Source of the DNA: Nocardioides sp. Soil774
GTDB lineage: Bacteria > Actinomycetota > Actinomycetes > Propionibacteriales > Nocardioidaceae
Direction of reading: 5' to 3'
Length of the DNA: 64,000 nucleotides
Assembly: GCF_001428125.1 (NCBI RefSeq)
Contig: NZ_LMSM01000012.1
Coordinates: 92,467-156,466 of the forward strand
This document shows positions 49,702 to 56,784 of the stretch, piece by piece. Every line of letters starts with the position of its first letter. Position 1 is the stretch's first letter. The translations under genes and the position numbers were made by a program. The notes under the pieces were generated by a model. That model saw only the letters and a list, made by a program, of their open reading frames with translations. It was not told the origin of the DNA and searched no databases.

Positions 49702-49717
49702 TCGAACACGTGTTCGA
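49702..49717. promoter_or_regulatory. Perfect actinobacterial SOS (LexA) box
   Basis: TCGAACACGTGTTCGA is a complete 16-base palindrome matching the mycobacterial/actinobacterial LexA site TCGAAC-N4-GTTCGA. It lies about 107 bases upstream of the DUF6504 start, 9 bases downstream of a possible -10, so LexA would block transcription start. Confidence 0.85.
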
Positions 49718-49726
49718 ACACTCCGA

Positions 49727-49757
49727 ACGGTACTCCCTGCCACCGACAGCGCGTCAA
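49727..49757 (-). promoter_or_regulatory. Putative promoter of the DUF6504-HEPN-dnaE2 operon
   Basis: TTGACG (49752-49757) and TACCGT (49727-49732) are separated by 19 bases, slightly long. The SOS box directly follows the -10. This supports an SOS-regulated operon start here. Confidence 0.5.
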
Positions 49758-49810
49758 GGGGCGAGCGCCCCCTGTGGAGTGGGAACCGAGGAGGAGGCGG
49801 CGGAGGAGGC

Positions 49811-50278
49811 TCAGACCTCGCGCAGGTAGGTGGTGGTCTCGCGGCGCCAGAGAAAGAACAGCAGCACCAGGCCCTCGAGGATCACGACCGCCGACAGCAC
49901 CACGAAGATCGCGGGCAGGTGCTTGTCGAGGCACACCGCCCCGACGAGCACGCCCACGCCCGCGGTCGCGGACAGCACCAGGCGGGTCCAGCCGTGGCCG
50001 CCGAGGAAGAACGACCCGAGCACGAGCGCCAGCAGCGCGAACCCCACGAAGGCCACCAGCGAGAGCGCGACGAAGCCCGGCACGATCGGGCTCTCGCGCA
50101 GCTGGTCGATGCCTCCCTGGGCGAGGATCTCCTGGGCCGACGGGTTGCCCTTGGCCCAGCCGAGCACGACCTCGTCGTGCATCAGCCAGGTCAGCAGCGT
50201 GATCACCCCGGAGGTGGCCACGATCAGGCCCAGCACTCGCACGCTGTTGACCACGGATCCCGGCACGTCGCGCGCCAT
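49811..50278 (-). CDS. Membrane protein of unknown function, four helices
   Basis: A 155-residue protein with four predicted membrane segments (VLGLIVATSGVITLLTWLM, FVALSLVAFVGFALLALVLG, LVLSATAGVGVLVGAVCL, IFVVLSAVVILEGLVLLFFLW) and a 45-residue outside loop between helices 1 and 2. I do not recognise a family. It starts at ATG 50278, divergent from the YbaK-like gene with 46 bases between the starts, and lies upstream of the SOS operon on the same strand. Confidence 0.7.
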   Translation of the reverse strand: MARDVPGSVVNSVRVLGLIVATSGVITLLTWLMHDEVVLGWAKGNPSAQEILAQGGIDQLRESPIVPGFVALSLVAFVGFALLALVLGSFFLGGHGWTRLVLSATAGVGVLVGAVCLDKHLPAIFVVLSAVVILEGLVLLFFLWRRETTTYLREV

Positions 50279-50312
50279 GCATAACCCCCTGAGGCTCGTC
50301 GTTCGTCGTCGC

Positions 50313-50318
50313 TAGGCT
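50313..50318 (+). promoter_or_regulatory. Putative -10 element (TAGGCT), leaderless start of the second YbaK-like gene
   Basis: TAGGCT ends 6 bases before ATG 50325; no ribosome site is seen. Confidence 0.5.
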
Positions 50319-50324
50319 CGCACC

Positions 50325-50798
50325 ATGTCGAGCGAGCACGCATCCATCACCTCGTTCCGAGGCGAGCTCACCCGGCGCGGCGGGACGGGTGACGTGGTCA
50401 TCCTGCCCGACAGCGCCCACACGGCGGCACTCGCCGCGGCCGCGCTGGGGTGTGAGGTCGGCGCCATCGCCAACAGCCTCCTCTTCGACGCCGACGGCGA
50501 GCCCGTGCTGATCCTCACCTCCGGCGCCCACCGGGTGGACACCGCGGTCGTCGCCGGGCGCATCGGCGTGGTCCGGCTGCGCCGCGCCGCGCCCGACTTC
50601 GTGCGCCAGCACACCGGACAGGTCATCGGCGGGGTCTCCCCCCTCGACCACCCCGCCGCCATCCGCACCTGGATCGACCCGTGGCTGCGGCAGCACCCCG
50701 TGGTCTGGGCGGCCGCCGGCCACCCGGCCGCGGTCTTCTCCACGACGTACGACGAGCTGGTCGCGATGACCGGCGCCGTCGAGGTCGAGGTCGAGTGA
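50325..50798 (+). CDS. YbaK/EbsC family (prolyl-tRNA editing-type) protein
   Basis: A 157-residue single-domain protein of the YbaK fold: VVILPDSAHTAALAAAALGCEVGAIANSLLF, RIGVVRLRRAAPDFVRQHTGQVIGGVSPLDHP and WAAAGHPAAVFSTTYDELVAMTG. It lacks the RSTGYVxGGISP signature of Cys-tRNA(Pro) deacylases, having QVIGGVSP instead, so it probably edits another aminoacyl-tRNA or free amino-acid adduct. The stop overlaps the ATG of the next gene (TGATG). Confidence 0.88.
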   Translation: MSSEHASITSFRGELTRRGGTGDVVILPDSAHTAALAAAALGCEVGAIANSLLFDADGEPVLILTSGAHRVDTAVVAGRIGVVRLRRAAPDFVRQHTGQVIGGVSPLDHPAAIRTWIDPWLRQHPVVWAAAGHPAAVFSTTYDELVAMTGAVEVEVE

Positions 50799-51388
50799 TG
50801 GACGCGCTCGCGCTGACGTTCTCCAGCGGGTGGGCGAGCGGCATCAACGCCTACCTCGTCGTCCTCGTGCTCGGCGTCGCCGACCGCGTGGGCTCGCTGA
50901 CCGAGGTCCCCGACGTGCTCGGCCGCTGGGACGTCCTCGCCGTGGCGGGCTTCCTCTACGCGATGGAGTTCATCGCCGACAAGATCCCCTACATCGACTC
51001 GACGTGGGACGCCGTCTCCACCGCCATCCGGCCCACGGCCGGCGCGGTGATCGGGGTGCTGCTCGCCGGCGACGCGTCGTCGCTCGACCAGGCGGTCCTC
51101 GGCGTGGTCGGCGGCGGCACCGCCCTGCTGAGCCACCTGGCCAAGGCCGGCGGCCGGCTGGCGCTCAACTCCTCCCCGGAGCCGGTGACCAACGTGGTGG
51201 CCAGCCTCACCGAGGACGCCGCCGTGCTGGGCGTGGTCTGGTTCTCCCTGGAGCACCCCCGCACCGCCGCCGCGGTGGCCGGAGTGCTGCTCGTGCTCGG
51301 CCTGGTCGTGCTGGCCCTCGTCGCACGCCTGGTCCGTCGCGGGTGGCGGCGCTGGCGCAGCCGGGGACCGGTGCAGCACACGGCGTAG
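50798..51388 (+). CDS. DUF4126 family membrane protein
   Basis: A 196-residue membrane protein: FSSGWASGINAYLVVLVLG, VPDVLGRWDVLAVAGFLYAMEFIADKIPYIDSTWD, and two more hydrophobic stretches, the DUF4126 pattern. The C-terminus is basic. The ATG lies within the stop codon of the YbaK-like gene, so translation is coupled. Function unknown. Confidence 0.85.
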   Translation: MDALALTFSSGWASGINAYLVVLVLGVADRVGSLTEVPDVLGRWDVLAVAGFLYAMEFIADKIPYIDSTWDAVSTAIRPTAGAVIGVLLAGDASSLDQAVLGVVGGGTALLSHLAKAGGRLALNSSPEPVTNVVASLTEDAAVLGVVWFSLEHPRTAAAVAGVLLVLGLVVLALVARLVRRGWRRWRSRGPVQHTA

Positions 51389-51399
51389 GCCCGACGCCC

Positions 51400-51405
51400 T
51401 AGGGT
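51400..51405 (+). promoter_or_regulatory. Putative -10 element (TAGGGT), leaderless start of the FAD oxidoreductase gene
   Basis: TAGGGT ends 6 bases before GTG 51412; no ribosome site is present. Confidence 0.5.
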
Positions 51406-51411
51406 TCCCCC

Positions 51412-52713
51412 GTGGCGCGCGTGGTGGTGGTCGGTGGTGGCTTCGGCGGCATGGCCGCCGCCGCCCGGCTGGCCAAGCTCGGCCACGACGTGACGCTGCT
51501 GGAGGGCTCCGACCGGCTGGGGGGCGCCCTGACCACCGTCGAGCGCGACGGCTTCGCGTGGGACGCCGGACCGTCCACCACGCTCCTGCCCGCCGTCGTG
51601 CGCGACCTGTTCCGCAAGTCCGGTCGCCCGCTGGAGCGCGAGGTGGACCTGCAGCCGCTCGACCTGGTGCGCGAGCACCGCTTCGAGGACGGCACGTCCG
51701 TGGGTCTGCCGGGTGGGTCCCGGGCGGCCCAGCTCGCCGCCTTCGACACCCTCGGCCCGGGGCTGGGGCAGCAGTGGGTCGACCACGTCGCGTCCTTCGG
51801 CGAGACCTGGGAGCTGCTGCGCAAGGAGTGGTACGAGCGGCCCCACGACGCCGACGTCGCCCCCCGCGCGCTCACCGACCTCCTGGGCAGCCGGGAGTCG
51901 CTGCACAAGCGCCTGCGACGCTCGCTGCGCGACGAGCGGCTCCGGCTGGTCGCCGGGCACCGCGTCGTGATGGACGGCCACGAGCTGCGCGACGCCCCGG
52001 TGCTCGCCGGCGTCGAGGTCTACCTCGAGCAGCGCTTCGGCACATGGACCGTGCCGGGCGGGCTAGCGGCGCTGGGCACGGCGATGGCCGAGCGGCTGGC
52101 GCTGCGCACGGTGGCCGTGCACACCGGCACCCCGGCGAGCGACCTCGTCGTCCGCGACGCCCGCGTGGTCGGCGTACGCACCCCGGCGGGTGACGTGGAC
52201 GCCGACGTCGTCGTGGTGGCGATCGACCCGCGGCGCCTGCCCACGCTGGCGCCGTACGTCCGGCGCACCGTGCCGGCCATGCCCCCCGTCGTGTGCCACG
52301 TGGGCCTCCGCGGGCCCGTCCCCGACCTGCCGCACGAGGTGGTGCTGCACGGCGACCCGCTGCTCGTGGTGCGGACCGGCGGCCGCGCCCCTGAAGGCGA
52401 CGCCGCCTGGACGGTCCTGGCGCGGGGTCGGATCGCCGAGGACGTGCTCACCGCCCTCGCCCGCCACGGCGTCGACGTGCGCAGCCAGGTCGTCGTCCGG
52501 GTCGACCGCAGCCCGCGCGACCTCGTCGAGGCGTGGGGCGGCTCGCCGCACGGCGTGCTGTGGCAGGGGCCGCGCACTGCGCGCACCCGGCTCGGTCCGC
52601 GCACGCCCGTCGCCGGCGTGCTGACCGCGGGCGCCCACGCGACGACCGGGTCAGGCCTGCCCTTCGCGGGGCTGAGCGCCGCGCTGGTGGCCGACCTGGT
52701 CGGACGGGCATGA
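51412..52713 (+). CDS. FAD-dependent oxidoreductase, CrtI/phytoene desaturase-like
   Basis: A 433-residue flavoprotein. The N-terminal VVVVGGGFGGMAAAARLAKLGHDVTLLE is the FAD-binding dinucleotide fold, followed by the RLGGALTTVERDGFAWDAGPSTTLLP motif typical of CrtI and related amine-oxidase enzymes, and the C-terminal AGVLTAGAHATTGSGLPFAGLSAALVA. It is shorter than true CrtI (about 500 residues), so the substrate is uncertain. A prenyl diphosphate synthase lies 1.5 kb downstream, but no crtB is in the window. Confidence 0.85.
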   Translation: MARVVVVGGGFGGMAAAARLAKLGHDVTLLEGSDRLGGALTTVERDGFAWDAGPSTTLLPAVVRDLFRKSGRPLEREVDLQPLDLVREHRFEDGTSVGLPGGSRAAQLAAFDTLGPGLGQQWVDHVASFGETWELLRKEWYERPHDADVAPRALTDLLGSRESLHKRLRRSLRDERLRLVAGHRVVMDGHELRDAPVLAGVEVYLEQRFGTWTVPGGLAALGTAMAERLALRTVAVHTGTPASDLVVRDARVVGVRTPAGDVDADVVVVAIDPRRLPTLAPYVRRTVPAMPPVVCHVGLRGPVPDLPHEVVLHGDPLLVVRTGGRAPEGDAAWTVLARGRIAEDVLTALARHGVDVRSQVVVRVDRSPRDLVEAWGGSPHGVLWQGPRTARTRLGPRTPVAGVLTAGAHATTGSGLPFAGLSAALVADLVGRA

Positions 52714-52719
52714 GAGCCC

Positions 52720-53322
52720 TCAGGCCAGCAGCTCCCACACCACCGTGAGCGTGGTGCTGACCGTCGCCTCTCCCGGCTGGAGTCCGGCGTCGCGCAGCAT
52801 CGCGGCCTTCACCACCGGGGACGGGCCGTCCGCGGCGTCGCCCTCGACGATGCTCTGCACCTCGCCGAGCCCGGCGCCCGCCATCCGCGCCAGCTGGGCG
52901 GCACGGTCGCGGGCGTCGTGGAAGGCGGCCTCGCGGGCCTTGTCGCCGGCGCCGTGGTCGTCGACGACCTCGAGGCCGACGCTGTCGACGGCGAGGTGGT
53001 CGCCCACCTCGTCCGCCAGGTCCGCCAGCATCGCGCCGGCACCGACCAGCTCGGCGCACGCGATCGCGAAGGAGTGGCGCGCCTCGTAGCCGCTCTCGCG
53101 ACCTTCGTGGTCACGGGTGGGCCACACGGTGATCCCGGTGGAGGCCACCCGGCGGGCCTCGGTGTGGCGCCCGGCGACTGCGACCACCGACGCGGCGGCC
53201 TGCACCATGGCGTCGTACGCCTCGGCGACACGCGCACCTCGCGCGACGGCGGCGACCCGGACCATCGCGGTGTCAGGTGCGACCGAGCTCGAGCCGGTCC
53301 CGGTGACGGTGATGGTGCGCAC
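52720..53322 (-). CDS. SIMPL domain-containing protein
   Basis: A 200-residue protein: ITVTGTGSSSVAPDTAMVRVAAVARGARVAEAYDAM at the start is the SIMPL/DUF541 pattern, and STGITVWPTRDHEGRESGYEARHSF and DARDRAAQLARMAGAGLGEVQSIVEG follow. No signal peptide is evident, unlike many SIMPL proteins. The start GTG 53322 is 3 bases after the metF stop, so it is in an operon with metF. Function unknown. Confidence 0.9.
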   Translation of the reverse strand: MRTITVTGTGSSSVAPDTAMVRVAAVARGARVAEAYDAMVQAAASVVAVAGRHTEARRVASTGITVWPTRDHEGRESGYEARHSFAIACAELVGAGAMLADLADEVGDHLAVDSVGLEVVDDHGAGDKAREAAFHDARDRAAQLARMAGAGLGEVQSIVEGDAADGPSPVVKAAMLRDAGLQPGEATVSTTLTVVWELLA

Positions 53323-53325
53323 GGC

Positions 53326-54216
53326 TCAGGCCGTGATGCGCAGGTTGGCGAAGATCTCGCGCGTCGCCTTGGACCGGTTCAGCGTGTAGAAGTGCAGGCC
53401 GGGCGCACCGGCGTCGAGCAGCGCCTCGCACAGCTCGGTGGCGATGGCGATGCCTTCCGCGCGCAAGCCTGCCGGGTCGTCTGCGAGGGGCGCGAGCCGG
53501 TCGACGATCTCTGCAGGCAGCTGGCGGCGGGAGAACTCCACCATCCGCTCCATCGAGCGCAGGTTCAGGATGGGCATGATGCCCGGGATGATCGGCAGGT
53601 CGGCGCCGACGGCCGCGGCCCGCTCGAGCAGGGCGACGTAGTCGGAGGCGCGCAGCACCATGTCGGTGACCGCGAACTCCGCGCCCGCGTCGTGCTTCGC
53701 CTTCAGCACCCGCGCGTCGTGGTCGAGGTCGATCGCGTCGACGTGACCCTCGGGGAACGCCGCGACGCCGATGCGCATGTCGGCCCGCCCGCGGATCAGC
53801 GCGACGAGCTCGTTGGCGTAGGTCAGCCCGCCCTCGGTCGGCGTCCACGGCGACCCCGGTCCGGCCGGCGGGTCACCGCGCAGCGCCATCACGTGGCGTA
53901 CGCCGGCGCTGCTGAGGTCGTCGAGGATCGCGCTGATCTCGGCGGTGGTGTGGCCCACGCACGTCAGGTGCGCGACCGGGAGCAGTCCGGTCTCGCGGGC
54001 GATGCGCGCGGTGATCGCGACGGTGCGGTCGCGGGTGGTGCCTCCGGCGCCGTAGGTGACCGAGACGAACGTCGGGCCGAACGGCTCCAGCTCCGTGATC
54101 GCCTGCCACAGCTGCTGCTCACCGGCCTCGTCCTTGGGAGGGAAGAACTCGAAGGAGAACGACCGCTCGCCGCGCTCCAGCAGCTCGCGCATGCTCAGGC
54201 CCCGTCCGTCACTCAT
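53326..54216 (-). CDS. metF: Methylenetetrahydrofolate reductase (MetF/Rv2172c-like)
   Basis: Reduces methylenetetrahydrofolate to methyl-THF for methionine synthesis. The 296-residue TIM barrel has the catalytic Glu in SFEFFPPKD, HLTCVGHTTAEISAIL, the conserved LRGDPPAG, and HFYTLNRSKATREI. Its position next to the prenyl synthase and Rv2175c/PknL-type genes mirrors mycobacterial Rv2172c-Rv2176. Leaderless: TAGGCT is 7 bases before ATG 54216. Confidence 0.93.
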   Translation of the reverse strand: MSDGRGLSMRELLERGERSFSFEFFPPKDEAGEQQLWQAITELEPFGPTFVSVTYGAGGTTRDRTVAITARIARETGLLPVAHLTCVGHTTAEISAILDDLSSAGVRHVMALRGDPPAGPGSPWTPTEGGLTYANELVALIRGRADMRIGVAAFPEGHVDAIDLDHDARVLKAKHDAGAEFAVTDMVLRASDYVALLERAAAVGADLPIIPGIMPILNLRSMERMVEFSRRQLPAEIVDRLAPLADDPAGLRAEGIAIATELCEALLDAGAPGLHFYTLNRSKATREIFANLRITA

Positions 54217-54223
54217 GGGGGCA

Positions 54224-54229
54224 AGCCTA
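54224..54229 (-). promoter_or_regulatory. Putative -10 element (TAGGCT) of metF-SIMPL
   Basis: TAGGCT ends 7 bases before ATG 54216. It faces an identical TAGGCT of the prenyl synthase gene 44 bases away in a divergent 64-base region. Confidence 0.5.
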
Positions 54230-54267
54230 CGGAGCGCCACGATGCGTGGGCGGCCTTGTCCACTGAC

Positions 54268-54273
54268 TAGGCT
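54268..54273 (+). promoter_or_regulatory. Putative -10 element (TAGGCT) of the prenyl synthase gene
   Basis: TAGGCT ends 7 bases before GTG 54281, a leaderless arrangement. Confidence 0.5.
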
Positions 54274-54280
54274 CCTGGAC

Positions 54281-55345
54281 GTGACGACCTGGGACCCCGC
54301 ACCCTTCCGCGACCAGGTCCAGACGGTGCTGGACTCCTTCCTCGACGAGCGCGAGGCCGAGCTCGCCGCACTCGGACCCGACGCCGGGCGGCTGATCGCC
54401 GAGGCGCGCACCGCGGTGCGCGGGGGCAAGCGCTTCCGCGCGGCCTTCTGCCACTGGGGCTACCGCGCGATCCGGCCCGAGGTCGCCGACCCGGCCGCGC
54501 TGGCCCGCGCCTGCGCGTCGCTCGAGCTGCTGCACGCCAGCGCGCTGGTGCACGACGACTACATGGACGCCTCCGACACCCGCCGCGGCCGTCCGGCGAC
54601 CCACCGGGCCTTCGAGGCCGAGCACCGCGCGGCCGGCTGGCGCGGCGACCCCGAGCAGTACGGCGCGGCTGCGGCGATCCTGCTCGGCGACCTCCTCCTC
54701 GGCTGGGCCGGCGACCTCCTGCGCGGGTCGGGCTTCACCGCCGCCGAGGTGGCTGCCGGCATGGCGATGTTCGAGCTGTGCCGCACCGAGGTGATCGCCG
54801 GGCAGTTCCTCGACGTCTCGGTGCAGGCGCGCGGGCACGCCGACGTCGACACCGCGATGACGGTGCTGCGCTACAAGTCCGCGAAGTACTCCATCGAGCG
54901 CCCCCTGCACATCGGCGCCTCGCTCGCGGGCGCCGACGACCGCCAGGTCGGGCAGCTGAGTCGCTTCGGCCTTCCCCTCGGCGAGGCCTTCCAGCTGCGC
55001 GACGACCTGCTCGGCGTCTTCGGCGACCCCGCGGAGACCGGCAAGCCGGCCGGCGACGACCTGGTCGAGGGCAAGCGCACGGTGCTCGTCGCGCTGGCCC
55101 TCGACGCCGCTCCCCCGGCGAGCGCGCGGCGCCTCGACGACTGCCTCGGCACACGCCTCGCGGCCTCCGACGTCGACGAGCTGCGCGCCATCATCGAGGA
55201 GTCCGGGGCCCGCGCCCAGGTCGAGGCGGTCATCGGCTCGCTCGCCGACCGCGCGGTCGACGCCCTGGGCGCAGCGGAGGTCGACGACCACGCCCGCGTC
55301 GTGCTCACCGAGCTGGCCGCGGCGGCCACGCAGCGCACCGTCTGA
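54281..55345 (+). CDS. Polyprenyl (geranylgeranyl-type) diphosphate synthase
   Basis: Condenses isopentenyl diphosphate with allylic diphosphates. The 354-residue trans-prenyltransferase shows GGKRFRAAF, the first Asp-rich motif ALVHDDYMDASDTRRGRPATH, RYKSAKYSIERPLHIGA, and the second motif AFQLRDDLLGVFGDPAETGKPAGDDL. Chain length cannot be told safely. It corresponds in position to Rv2173 (idsA2). Starts at GTG 54281, apparently leaderless. Confidence 0.94.
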   Translation: MTTWDPAPFRDQVQTVLDSFLDEREAELAALGPDAGRLIAEARTAVRGGKRFRAAFCHWGYRAIRPEVADPAALARACASLELLHASALVHDDYMDASDTRRGRPATHRAFEAEHRAAGWRGDPEQYGAAAAILLGDLLLGWAGDLLRGSGFTAAEVAAGMAMFELCRTEVIAGQFLDVSVQARGHADVDTAMTVLRYKSAKYSIERPLHIGASLAGADDRQVGQLSRFGLPLGEAFQLRDDLLGVFGDPAETGKPAGDDLVEGKRTVLVALALDAAPPASARRLDDCLGTRLAASDVDELRAIIEESGARAQVEAVIGSLADRAVDALGAAEVDDHARVVLTELAAAATQRTV

Positions 55346-55363
55346 GGCGGGCGGCGTACGACC

Positions 55364-55798
55364 TCAGTCGAGGCTGGTGACCCCGGGGACCGGCGGTCCC
55401 TCACCGCGCAGGAGCACCGAGAACGGCACCCCACGGTCGGCGTGGACCCGCGAGCCCAGCACGCTGAGCGCGATGCTGAAGGCCTTCTCGTCGGCGCGCG
55501 CCAGCGTCGCCCAGCCGTCCCACAGCAGGACCACGCCGTCCACGCCGGCGCCGATGTCGTGCAGGCAGTCGGCCAGCGCGTCGAAGTTGTGCCCGTAGTG
55601 GTCGGGGAAGGCGAGCGCCTGGCCGACCGCGGCGAGGAAGGCGGCCTTGGTGTCGCCGCGGGTCCAGCCGTCGACGTGGCCGAAGCCCCAGCCGGCGTGC
55701 TCGACCGAGTGGCGTACGTCGGCGACGTCGAACGCCCCGTGCCACAGGTGGATGCCCGGCTCCTCACGCCCCGACAGCACAGCAGCCAGTCCGCTCAT
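55364..55798 (-). CDS. Barstar family ribonuclease inhibitor
   Basis: A 144-residue protein with the barstar fold: HVDGWTRGDTKAAFLAAVGQALAFPDHYGHNFDALADCLHDI, where the Tyr-Gly-xN-Asp cluster and Trp are family signatures. Barstar binds and blocks barnase-type ribonucleases in the cytoplasm. It lies directly downstream of a ribonuclease gene (55801-56259), two bases after its stop, and is presumably its antitoxin. ATG 55798 is preferred over GTG 55804 because GAGGT lies about 8 bases upstream. Confidence 0.93.
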   Translation of the reverse strand: MSGLAAVLSGREEPGIHLWHGAFDVADVRHSVEHAGWGFGHVDGWTRGDTKAAFLAAVGQALAFPDHYGHNFDALADCLHDIGAGVDGVVLLWDGWATLARADEKAFSIALSVLGSRVHADRGVPFSVLLRGEGPPVPGVTSLD

Positions 55799-55800
55799 GG

Positions 55801-56259
55801 TCACGACCTCGCGATGCGTGAGAAGGAGGTGTAGTGGTCGGCGGTCCAGTAGAGCTCCCCGCCCTCACCGGCCACGATACGACGCGCGCCGCGGTCGTCG
55901 GAGCCGGGCGTGGGCACGGTGTACTCGCGGTAGTAGCCGAGGGGCTGGTCGGGCAGCAGCTCCTCGCGGTTCTCGAAGGTGACGCCGTCGCGGTCCTCCG
56001 GGAACGGGCCGCCGGCGTCGATCAGCTCGAGCGTGCGTGCCGCCTCCGGCGGCAGGTCGGCGAGGAGCACGACGGGCAGCCCGCTCGACGGGTCGGTCTC
56101 GCTCCCCCGGTCGGGCTCGGTCGTCCCCGTCGACGGCCGGGCGGGCTCCGGGGCGTCCTGCCCACCGCCCACGACCAGCCAGCCCACCAGCAGGACGGCC
56201 GCGGCGAGCAGGAGCAGCCATTGCTGACCGCCGCGGCCCGAGGCACGGCCGGCGGCCAT
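55801..56259 (-). CDS. Membrane-anchored or secreted RNase Sa/barnase-type ribonuclease
   Basis: A 152-residue protein. Residues 14-32 (WLLLLAAAVLLVGWLVVGG) form a signal anchor; a Pro/Thr/Glu linker follows, then a guanyl-specific ribonuclease N domain (about residues 65-152). Compared with RNase Sa the catalytic residues are kept: Glu in YYREYTV, Arg in RGARRIV and His in TADHYTSF. The two RNase Sa Cys residues are missing. It probably acts outside the cell; the barstar encoded next protects the cytoplasm. Its ATG overlaps the Rv2175c stop (TGATG). Confidence 0.88.
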   Translation of the reverse strand: MAAGRASGRGGQQWLLLLAAAVLLVGWLVVGGGQDAPEPARPSTGTTEPDRGSETDPSSGLPVVLLADLPPEAARTLELIDAGGPFPEDRDGVTFENREELLPDQPLGYYREYTVPTPGSDDRGARRIVAGEGGELYWTADHYTSFSRIARS

Positions 56260-56630
56260 CAGTACTCCAGCACCTGCGCGCGACGCTTGACCTCGCTGCC
56301 GCGGTTCTCCCGCAGGGCGTCGATCGGGCGACCCGGGAGGTCGTCGTCGGTGAAGAGCCACGCGATGCACTCGCGGTCGTCGAAGCGGTGGTCGTGCAGG
56401 AGGGTCAGCAGGCCGGGCAGCCCCTTGACGATGAGGCCGTCCTGGAAGAAGGCCGCCGGCACGCGCGGCCCGGCACCGGGCTCGGACACCGCCGCGGCGA
56501 GCTCGTGGTCGCGGATCATGGTGCGGACCTTCGCGGGGGTCACGCCGAGCAGCTCGGCGACCTCGAACCAGTCGAGCCACTCCGGGACGAGGGCGGCCAG
56601 GTCACGGTCGGCGAGGGGGGTGTCACTCAT
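56259..56630 (-). CDS. Rv2175c-like DNA-binding regulator
   Basis: A 123-residue protein with a winged helix-turn-helix (WLDWFEVAELLGVTPAKVRTMIRDHEL) and the conserved FFQDGLIVKGLPGLLTLLHDHRFDDRECIAWLFT, matching mycobacterial Rv2175c, a substrate of the kinase PknL. The position near a PASTA kinase (58656-60797) fits that link, although other genes lie between. Rv2175c is phosphorylated on an N-terminal Thr; here Thr4 and Ser2 are candidates. It overlaps a 27-codon upstream frame by ATGA. Confidence 0.88.
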   Translation of the reverse strand: MSDTPLADRDLAALVPEWLDWFEVAELLGVTPAKVRTMIRDHELAAAVSEPGAGPRVPAAFFQDGLIVKGLPGLLTLLHDHRFDDRECIAWLFTDDDLPGRPIDALRENRGSEVKRRAQVLEY

Positions 56631-56715
56631 GCGCGTACTCGCTTCGCTCCGTGCGCGCACGAGGCACGTGTCACGCTGTGTTGGACGATTCGCTCGCTGC
56701 GCTCACTCATGCGCG
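56623..56715. repeat. Direct repeats flanking an 80-bp unit at the start of the Rv2175c-like gene
   Basis: TCACTCATGCGCG occurs at 56623-56635 and 56703-56715, 80 bases apart. The unit between them contains CGCTTCGCTC and CGCTCGCTGCGCTC motifs like the core of the 38-bp repeats elsewhere in the window. It looks like a small insertion with duplication of the gene start. Confidence 0.65.
56627..56710 (-). CDS. Possible 27-codon upstream frame (MSERSERI type) coupled to the Rv2175c-like gene
   Basis: ATG 56710 opens a 27-residue frame beginning MSERSERIVQHS and ending at TGA 56627-56629, which overlaps the ATG of the Rv2175c-like gene (ATGA). It comes from a repetitive GAGCGCAGCGAGCGAATC sequence common at gene starts in this group, so it may be an inherited start duplicate or a translational coupler. 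It may well be non-functional. Confidence 0.35.
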   Translation of the reverse strand: MSERSERIVQHSVTRASCAHGAKRVRA

Positions 56716-56784
56716 CAGCGTACGACGCCGGAGCGGGCGTCACCGAAGTTGTCGCCCCGGCGCCGGGTCCGTACCGTGTCGCGG

